Part shown: positions 58,427 to 64,000 of the stretch, piece by piece
Layout of the letters: every line of letters starts with the position of its first letter
Position numbering within the stretch: position 1 is the first letter of the stretch
Source of the DNA: Lentzea xinjiangensis
GTDB lineage: Bacteria > Actinomycetota > Actinomycetes > Mycobacteriales > Pseudonocardiaceae
DNA length: 64,000 bases
NCBI RefSeq assembly: GCF_900110955.1
Contig: NZ_FOFR01000013.1
Span: 124,001 to 188,000, forward strand
Direction of reading: 5' to 3'
The notes under the pieces: generated by a model
Database searches by the model: none
Told to the model about the DNA's origin: nothing
The model's input: only the letters and a program-made list of their open reading frames with translations
Position numbers and translations under genes: made by a program

Positions 58427-59680
58427 CTACTTGACTGCCTGAAGCTTCGACACCGGCTCGGCCGCCACCACCGGCCGCCGCAGGACCGAGTCGAGGATCT
58501 CGCCGACGCGCACCGCCGTGTTCGACAGCAGCGACGACGTGATGCCGTGCGTGTGCTCGGTACCGCCCTGGAGGTAGATCCCGCCGCGAACCGAGTCGTC
58601 GGTGACCACGCGGTAGTCCCGCGTCACCCGCAACCGCCCCAGCTCGTCGCGCTCGCAGCGCTCGGCGAGATCACCGAGCACCCGCAGCGGGTTGGCCGGC
58701 CGGTACCCGGTCGCGTACACGATCACGTCGGCGTCGACGGGCACCCGCCCACCGTCCGCGAGCGACTCGATCACGCACTTCCCGTCGGCGTTCACGTCGA
58801 CGAGCCGGGACGTGTTGTGCAACGACAACCGCTGCCTGCCGAGGACCTTCTCCCGGTACACCCGCCGGTACAGCTCCTCGATGAGGTCCTGGTCGACCAC
58901 ACCGTAGTTGGTGTTGGCGTGGTACCCCATCAACCGCCGCTTGACCTCCTCCGGCGCACCGTAGAAGTCGTCCACCGCCGCGGGGTCGAAGATCCGGTTG
59001 GCGAACGCGCTGTCGTCGGCGGGGCTGTACCCGTACCGCGCGAAGACCCCGTGCACCTCGACCTCGGGGAACCGGTCGTGGAAGAAGGCCACCGCCTCGG
59101 CCGCACTCTGCCCGGCCCCGACCACGACGACGTGCCGGGGGTTGCACAACCCCTCCACGCGGTGCAGCAGGTCCTTGTTGTGCCAGATCCGCTCCCCGGG
59201 CTCGATCCCCACCGGCAGGTTCGCCTCCAGCCCGGTGGCCAGCACGAGGTTGCGAGCCCGGACCTTCCCCTCACCGGCGGTGAACTCGAACCCGTCCTCG
59301 TCGGCACGGACCTCCGACACCTCGGCCCCGTACGACACGTGGTGCGCGACCCGCTCCGCCGCCCACTCGAAGTAGTCGTGGAACTCCCTGCGCAGCGGGA
59401 AGAGGTTCTTGTGGTTGACGAAGTCGACGAGCCGCCCACGATCCCGCAGGTAGCACAGGAAGCTGAACGAACTGGTGGGGTTGCGCAGCGTGACGAGATC
59501 CTTGAGGAACGACACCTGCATGGTCGCGTCCTCGAGCAACATCCCCCGATGCCACCCGAACCGGGGCTGCCTCTCGAAGAACCGCGCCCGCACGGGCAGC
59601 GGATGCTCCTCCACGGCGATCGCGAGAGCGAGGTTGGACGGCCCGAAGCCGACTCCGGCCAGGTCTAACACCGGTTCCAT
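58427..59680 (-). CDS. L-ornithine/L-lysine N-monooxygenase (siderophore hydroxylase)
   Basis: A 417-aa FAD/NADPH enzyme that N-hydroxylates the side chain of ornithine or lysine for hydroxamate siderophores. FAD motif LAGVGFGPSNLALAIAVEE, the substrate/FAD block MQVSFLKDLVTLRNPTSSFS, NADPH motif VVVVGAGQSAAEAVAFF and the C-terminal ATGYRPANPLRVLGDL are those of SidA/PvdA/IucD. Ornithine versus lysine cannot be settled by eye; the length and NPTSSFSF favour ornithine. ATG with AGGAGAGG upstream. Forms an operon with the MbtH gene under a DtxR/IdeR-type palindrome. Confidence 0.93.
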   Translation of the reverse strand: MEPVLDLAGVGFGPSNLALAIAVEEHPLPVRARFFERQPRFGWHRGMLLEDATMQVSFLKDLVTLRNPTSSFSFLCYLRDRGRLVDFVNHKNLFPLRREFHDYFEWAAERVAHHVSYGAEVSEVRADEDGFEFTAGEGKVRARNLVLATGLEANLPVGIEPGERIWHNKDLLHRVEGLCNPRHVVVVGAGQSAAEAVAFFHDRFPEVEVHGVFARYGYSPADDSAFANRIFDPAAVDDFYGAPEEVKRRLMGYHANTNYGVVDQDLIEELYRRVYREKVLGRQRLSLHNTSRLVDVNADGKCVIESLADGGRVPVDADVIVYATGYRPANPLRVLGDLAERCERDELGRLRVTRDYRVVTDDSVRGGIYLQGGTEHTHGITSSLLSNTAVRVGEILDSVLRRPVVAAEPVSKLQAVK

Positions 59681-59727
59681 CGCGATCCTCTCCTGGCACT
59701 CCCGAGCAGCGTAAAGTAACCCTAACT

Positions 59728-59749
59728 TAACTAAGGCATGCCTTAGCTA
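59728..59749. promoter_or_regulatory. Iron box (IdeR/DmdR/DtxR-type operator)
   Basis: CTAAGGCATGCCTTAG (59731-59746) is a perfect 16-bp palindrome, extended by TAA/TAG-like flanks, resembling the DtxR/IdeR consensus TTAGGTTAGSCTAACCTAA. It lies 50 bases upstream of the hydroxylase gene in an unusually A/T-rich promoter. Confidence 0.75.
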
Positions 59750-60066
59750 GTGCATTCGGACGTGATCTACGCCGCTGAAGCGGGAGAACGCCCGTACGCG
59801 AGCCCTTCACGAGCACCGCTCAGGTCACCCACACCCCCCATGACCGCTCAACAACCACCAGGACGGACCCCCACGGCCCCCTCATCTCACGCGAGGCCGA
59901 AGGCGAGCCGTCTTTCCCACACGGGGCGGGTGGCCCAAAAACCCACGCAACAGCAAGCCGCCCACACCAACAGGCGTGCCATCAGCCTGAGAGCGACGCC
60001 GGCCGGTCCTGGATCGGATTGGCGGGGTCCGGGGCGGAGCCCCGAAAACGCCCCGCAACAGAACCC
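59750..60066. other. Intergenic stretch without gene; terminator hairpin at its end
   Basis: From the iron box to the GH1 stop I see no coding sequence. Near its end, CGGGGC-GGA-GCCCCG (60030-60044) inside GCGGGG (60022-60027)/CCCCGC (60051-60056) forms a hairpin of the GGGGTCCGGGGC type that recurs between actinomycete genes; it lies 11 bases past the GH1 stop and is probably the terminator of the GH1 transport operon. Confidence 0.6.
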
Positions 60067-61401
60067 CTACCCCCGGAACCGACTGATCAACTCCCGGTAC
60101 CACTGCGCACTACGCTTCAAAGTCCGCACCTGGGTCTCGTAATCGACCCGGACGAGCCCGAACCGCTTGGCGTACCCGTACCCCCACTCGAAGTTGTCCA
60201 TCAACGACCAGGCCAGGTACCCCCGCACATCGGCCCCGGCCCGCACCGCGGCCGCGACAGCGGCGATGTGCGAGGACAGGTAGTCCACGCGATCGGTGTC
60301 GGCCACGTACCCGTCCTCGACGGACAGGTCGTCGAAGGCGGCACCGTTCTCGGTGATCACCATCGGCACGCCGTAGTCCTGCTGGAGCCGGACCAGCAGC
60401 CGGGTGAACCCCTCCGGCACGATCTCCCAGCCCATCGCGGTCGCCGGGCGTCCCTGCGGCACCACCTCGGGCACGGCCGGGTCGTCGGAGGCCTTCAGGA
60501 CGTGCGAGGTGTAGTAGTTGACGCCCACCACGTCCAGCGGCGTCGAGATGACCGCCAGGTCGCCGGAGCGGACGGGGATCTCGGCGCCGCGCTCGGCGAT
60601 GTCGGCGAGCACGTCCTCCGGGTAGCGGCCGTGCACCAGCGGGTCGAGGTAGATCCGGGTGCCCAGGCCGTCGGCGCGGCGTGCCGCGTCGACATCGCGC
60701 GGGTCGTCGGAGGCGGGCGTGTGGACGCCCATGTTCAGCGTGATGCCCAGGGACGCCACGCCGAGGGAGCGCAGCACCTGCCCGGCCAGCCCGTGGGCCA
60801 GGAGCAGGTGGTGCACGGCCCGCACGGCCTCGCCGAAGTTCTTGCGGCCTGGCGCGTGGCGGCCGGTGTCGTACCCGAGCATCGCCGAGCACCACGGCTC
60901 GTTCAGCGTCGTCCACGTCGGCACGCGGTCACCCAGCGCGTCGTGCACCAGCTCCGCGTACTCGGCGAACCGGTGGGCGGTGTCGCGGTGCGGCCACCCG
61001 CCGGCGTCCTCCAGCTCCTGCGGCAGGTCCCAGTGGTACAGCGTCAGCCAGGGGTCGATCCCCTTCTCCAGCAACGCGTCCACGAGCCGGGAGTAGAAGT
61101 CGATCCCCTTGCGGTTCACCGGCCCGCGCCCACCGGGCTGGACCCGCGGCCACGACACGGAGAAGCGGTACTTGTCCACGCCCAGGCGGGCGATCATCGC
61201 CACGTCCGCGGGCATGCGGTGGTAGTGGTCGCAGGCCACGTCGCCGTTCTCGCCGTTGGCGACAGCGCCGGGACGGCGGCAGAACGTGTCCCAGATGGAC
61301 GGTGTCCGGCCGTCCTCGTCGTGGGCACCCTCGATCTGGTACGCCGACGTGGCGACGCCCCAGAAGAAGTCCGGGGGCAGGCCCTCGGTCACCTCAGACA
61401 C
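60067..61401 (-). CDS. GH1 family beta-glucosidase
   Basis: A 444-aa cytoplasmic beta-glycosidase. Start block LPPDFFWGVATSAYQIEGA, acid/base Glu168 in TTLNEPW and nucleophile Glu351 in VITENGA, with WSLMDNFEWGYGYAKRFGLV near the end (aglycone/sugar site). Prefers cellobiose, laminaribiose or aryl glucosides in this family. GTG 61401 has GGAGGGAG upstream and overlaps the ABC ATPase stop by eight bases. Lacking a signal peptide, it would act on sugars brought in by the adjacent importer, for example products of the GH16 glucanase. Confidence 0.95.
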   Translation of the reverse strand: MSEVTEGLPPDFFWGVATSAYQIEGAHDEDGRTPSIWDTFCRRPGAVANGENGDVACDHYHRMPADVAMIARLGVDKYRFSVSWPRVQPGGRGPVNRKGIDFYSRLVDALLEKGIDPWLTLYHWDLPQELEDAGGWPHRDTAHRFAEYAELVHDALGDRVPTWTTLNEPWCSAMLGYDTGRHAPGRKNFGEAVRAVHHLLLAHGLAGQVLRSLGVASLGITLNMGVHTPASDDPRDVDAARRADGLGTRIYLDPLVHGRYPEDVLADIAERGAEIPVRSGDLAVISTPLDVVGVNYYTSHVLKASDDPAVPEVVPQGRPATAMGWEIVPEGFTRLLVRLQQDYGVPMVITENGAAFDDLSVEDGYVADTDRVDYLSSHIAAVAAAVRAGADVRGYLAWSLMDNFEWGYGYAKRFGLVRVDYETQVRTLKRSAQWYRELISRFRG

Positions 61402-62350
61402 GCGCTCCCTCCAACCAGCACGCCACGCGGCGGCTCGCCTCGACGGAGTCGAGGGGCGGCATCCGCTCGCCGCAGACGTCCATCGCGTGCGGGCACCGCG
61501 GGTGGAACGGACAGCCGGTCGGCATCGAGCGCAGGTCCGGCGGTGAGCCGGGGATGCCGCGCAGCTCCCTGCGCGGGCCGCGCAGCGCCGGGAACGACGA
61601 CAGCAGGCCCTGGCTGTACGGGTGCTTGGCGGCGCGGTAGATCTCCGCCGCCGGCGCCTCCTCGACCACCCGGCCGCCGTACATGATCGCGATGCGGTCG
61701 GAGAACTCGACCAGCAGCGAGATGTCGTGCGTGATGAAGATGACCGAGAATCCCAGCGTCTCGCGCAGCCTCATCATCTGGCCGAGGATCTGCCGCTGCA
61801 CCACCACGTCCAGCGCCGTGGTCGGCTCGTCCATGATGACGATCTCGGGCTCCAGCGCGAGCGCCATCGCGATCATCACGCGCTGCCGCATGCCGCCGGA
61901 GAGCTGGTGCGGGTAGGCCCCCAGCCGGTCGACCGGGATGCCGACCAGCGACAGCAGCTCGCGGCCGCGGGCGGTGCGAGCGGCCCTGGCCATCGCCGGC
62001 CGGTGGGTGCGCAGCACGTCGTCGATCTGCGTGCCGACCGAGATCACCGGGTTCAGGGCGTTCATCGCGCCCTGGAACACGATCGCGATCTCGTTCCAGC
62101 GCAGCCCCCGCAACTGCCGTTCGGTGAGCGAGAGCAGGTCCTGCCCCTTGAACAGCACCTGGCCGGACGGCACGTGCCCCGGCGGTTGCAGCAGGCGGGT
62201 CGCGGCGTAGGCCAGCGTCGACTTGCCGCTGCCGCTCTCCCCCGCGAGGCCGAGCACCTCGCCCGCGTTGAGGGACAGCGTGACGTCGTGCACGGCCCGC
62301 AGCGTTCCGTAGTCCACCGAGAGATCGCGGATCTCCAGCACCGGGCTCAT
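61394..62350 (-). CDS. ABC importer ATPase (OppD/DppD-type)
   Basis: A 318-aa ATPase of the peptide/oligosaccharide importer type. Walker [11 protein letters not shown]-loop [20 protein letters not shown], signature [15 protein letters not shown], Walker [21 protein letters not shown] and switch FITHDISLL. The C-terminal extension has the Cys-rich [17 protein letters not shown] that binds a [4Fe-4S]-like or structural metal in DppD homologues. ATG overlaps the permease stop (ATGA). The neighbouring GH1 gene suggests beta-glucoside rather than peptide cargo. Confidence 0.93.
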   Translation of the reverse strand: MSPVLEIRDLSVDYGTLRAVHDVTLSLNAGEVLGLAGESGSGKSTLAYAATRLLQPPGHVPSGQVLFKGQDLLSLTERQLRGLRWNEIAIVFQGAMNALNPVISVGTQIDDVLRTHRPAMARAARTARGRELLSLVGIPVDRLGAYPHQLSGGMRQRVMIAMALALEPEIVIMDEPTTALDVVVQRQILGQMMRLRETLGFSVIFITHDISLLVEFSDRIAIMYGGRVVEEAPAAEIYRAAKHPYSQGLLSSFPALRGPRRELRGIPGSPPDLRSMPTGCPFHPRCPHAMDVCGERMPPLDSVEASRRVACWLEGARV

Positions 62351-63165
62351 GCGCGCACCTTCCGCAGCCGTGGATTCGCGTACTCGTCGATCCCGAAGTT
62401 GATCAGGGCCAGTGCCGTGCCGAGCAGGGCGATGCACAGGCCGGCGGGGACGAACCACCACCATGCGCCCTGGCCGAGCGCCTGGTTGCTCTGCGCCCAG
62501 AACAGGATCGTTCCCCAGTTCCAGGTTGACAGCGACACGACGCCGACGAACGACAGGGTGATCTGCAGCATGACCGCGAAGATCACCGTGCCGACGAAGC
62601 CGGACGCGATCACCGCCGTCAGGTTGGGCAGCACCTCGAACACGATGATGCGCCAGGTCCGCTCACCGGACGCCCGCGCGGCCTCCACGAAGTCGCGCCG
62701 CCGCAACGACATCGTCTGCGCCCGCAGGACCCGCGCACCCCACGCCCACGCGGTCAGCGAGATCACCGCCGCGATCAGCACGGTGTCCGCCGACGGCAGC
62801 ATCGACGCCACGATGATGATCAGCGGCAGCGCCGGGATGACCAGGAAGACGTTGGACAGCATGGACAACGCCTCGTCGGCGGCGCCACCGAGGAACCCGG
62901 CGGTCACCCCGACCAGGATCGACAGGAAGGTCGCGAGCACACCGCAGACCAGCCCGACGACCATCACCCCCCTGGTGCCGACGAGCACCTGGGAGAAGAT
63001 GTCCTGCCCGGTCATGGTCGTGCCGAACCAGTGCGCGCCCGAGGGCGGCGACAGCAGGTCGTCGCCCATCGCGGACGGGTCGTACGGCGCTATCCACTCG
63101 CCGATCACCGCGATCAGCGTGAAGAAGGCCAGCACCCCGAGGCCCAGCTTCGTCTTGAAGTTCAC
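62347..63165 (-). CDS. ABC importer permease (DppC-type)
   Basis: A 272-aa permease with six helices, an N-terminal DppC-like segment (LGLGVLAFFTLIAVIGEWIA), GTTMTGQDIFSQVLVGTRG and the EAA loop EAARASGERTWRIIVFEVLP. GTG 63165 starts seven bases after the DppB-type permease stop; its TGA overlaps the ATPase ATG. Confidence 0.92.
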   Translation of the reverse strand: MNFKTKLGLGVLAFFTLIAVIGEWIAPYDPSAMGDDLLSPPSGAHWFGTTMTGQDIFSQVLVGTRGVMVVGLVCGVLATFLSILVGVTAGFLGGAADEALSMLSNVFLVIPALPLIIIVASMLPSADTVLIAAVISLTAWAWGARVLRAQTMSLRRRDFVEAARASGERTWRIIVFEVLPNLTAVIASGFVGTVIFAVMLQITLSFVGVVSLSTWNWGTILFWAQSNQALGQGAWWWFVPAGLCIALLGTALALINFGIDEYANPRLRKVRA

Positions 63166-63172
63166 GAGCGGA

Positions 63173-64000
63173 TCACCCCTCCCGTCGCGTGCGCGGGTCG
63201 AGCAGCAGGTAGCCGATGTCCGCGAGCAGGTTCGCCACCAGCACGGCCAGGGTGATCACCAGGAACACGCCCTGCATCAGCGGGTAGTCCTTCGCCCCGA
63301 TGCCCTGGAACAGCACGTACCCCAGGCCCGGGTAGGAGAAGACCATCTCCACCAGCAGCGCGCCGCCGACGATGAACCCGAGCGACAGCGCGAAACCGGA
63401 GATCGACGGCAGCACGGCGTTGCGCGCGGCGTAGGCGAACATGATCCGCCGCTGCGAGAGGCCCTTGGCCTTCGCGACGAGCACGTAGTCCTCCGCCGTC
63501 ACGGTCACCATCATGTTGCGCATGCCCAGGATCCAGCCCGCCACCGAGCTCACGACGATCGTGACGCCGGGCAGGACGGCGTGCTCCAGGACGCTGCCGA
63601 TGAACTCGCCGGAGAACTCCGGCACGAGCCCGGCCGCGTACCCGCCGGACGCCGGCAGCAGCGGCCACGTCACGGAGAACACCGAGATCGCGATCAGCCC
63701 GAGCCAGAAGTACGGGATCGACGACAGGAACGTCGTCACCGGGATCAGCGAGTCCAGCCACGAACCACGGCGCCACCCCGCGTAGACGCCCAGCAGGGTG
63801 CCGAGCAGGAACGCGATGACCGTCGTGACGCCGACCAGGCCGAGCGTCCACGGCAGCGACTGCGAGAGCACGTCGGCGACCGGCGTCGGGAAGAACGTGA
63901 ACGACAGCCCGAGGTCACCGCGCAGCAGCGCGGCCCAGTAGTCCACGTACTGGGCCCAGATCGACTTCTGCTCGTCGAGTCCGAACAGGACGTACAGCGA
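63173..64000 (-). CDS. ABC importer permease (DppB-type), 5' end outside window
   Basis: The visible 275 codons (stop at 63173) encode a DppB/OppB-type permease. The frame stays open to the window edge. It holds [20 protein letters not shown], helices such as [20 protein letters not shown], the EAA-type loop [20 protein letters not shown] and the ending [18 protein letters not shown]. The start and about 60 N-terminal residues lie beyond 64000. The binding protein and second ATPase of the system are expected upstream. Confidence 0.92.
   Translation of the reverse strand, partial: SLYVLFGLDEQKSIWAQYVDYWAALLRGDLGLSFTFFPTPVADVLSQSLPWTLGLVGVTTVIAFLLGTLLGVYAGWRRGSWLDSLIPVTTFLSSIPYFWLGLIAISVFSVTWPLLPASGGYAAGLVPEFSGEFIGSVLEHAVLPGVTIVVSSVAGWILGMRNMMVTVTAEDYVLVAKAKGLSQRRIMFAYAARNAVLPSISGFALSLGFIVGGALLVEMVFSYPGLGYVLFQGIGAKDYPLMQGVFLVITLAVLVANLLADIGYLLLDPRTRREG

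Overview
The window is chromosomal DNA from a high-GC filamentous actinomycete. Codon third positions are almost all G or C, and GTG starts and 4-base ATGA/GTGA stop-start overlaps are frequent. The gene content fits a soil member of the Pseudonocardiales (Lentzea/Saccharothrix/Lechevalieria type): a SARP/AfsR regulator, a DosR-like dormancy module, fused isobutyryl-CoA mutase, an iron-box-controlled hydroxamate gene pair, and many secreted hydrolases. The genus is an inference. I see no rRNA, tRNA, CRISPR array, transposase, integrase or prophage gene.

Layout. 1-3365: end of a terpenoid-precursor operon (polyprenyl diphosphate synthase, ispH, a short dxs). 3328-5252: a membrane acyltransferase, then 0.8 kb of gene-free tandem-repeat DNA. 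5253-7541: two divergent citrate synthase-family genes, one fused to a DNA-binding domain, sharing a short promoter packed with TCAAC/GTTGA repeats. 7534-9789: a GlxA/AraC regulator and a MarR regulator divergent from a YceI gene with two operator copies. 9776-13719: universal stress protein, DevR-like regulator, DevS-like kinase and short Acg-like nitroreductase, with DosR-type boxes. 13794-22462: lipase-like hydrolase, CGNR regulator/DUF1348/MOSC, icmF, a degenerate prenyl synthase with a Pro/Gln tail, and an aldo/keto reductase. 22459-27227: ArsR with a small protein, a molybdate uptake operon with its own HTH-Mop regulator, and an acyl-CoA dehydrogenase. 27434-31668: AfsR/SARP regulator, and TetR divergent from a FabH-like ketosynthase.

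31960-37124: a membrane electron-transfer pair (haem membrane domain fused to ferredoxin, plus FAD reductase), DUF4142, a lipoprotein, and a SigL/RslA-like sigma/anti-sigma pair whose expected promoter type lies in front of the lipoprotein gene. 37210-42093: two small genes, GNAT, a three-gene phosphorelay (receiver-PP2C, CHASE3 kinase, Rcp1-like receiver), and an HTH/double zinc-finger protein with a striking double operator. 42159-49347: MBL/PlsC/44-aa coupled operon, GNAT, LLM flavoprotein, an unknown gene, and a MacB/FtsX-type exporter behind a repeated palindrome.

49591-64000 is a secreted polymer-degradation region. It holds a cutinase/PET-hydrolase homologue, a GH85 endoglycosidase, and a GH16 beta-glucanase divergent from a DUF1996/DUF305-like/LacI operon with matching LacI-type palindromes on both sides. 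These are followed by a GntR/transporter pair, an iron-box-controlled ornithine N-oxygenase/MbtH pair, and a GH1 beta-glucosidase at the end of an Opp/Dpp-type ABC importer operon that leaves the window. Extracellular GH16 cleavage, ABC uptake and intracellular GH1 hydrolysis together suggest a beta-glucan utilisation route.

The strongest candidates for undescribed biology are the LacI-controlled DUF1996-DUF305 pair coupled to GH16, the HTH-citrate synthase with its divergent partner, and the double GTCTAG-N5-CTAGAC operator of the zinc-finger gene.
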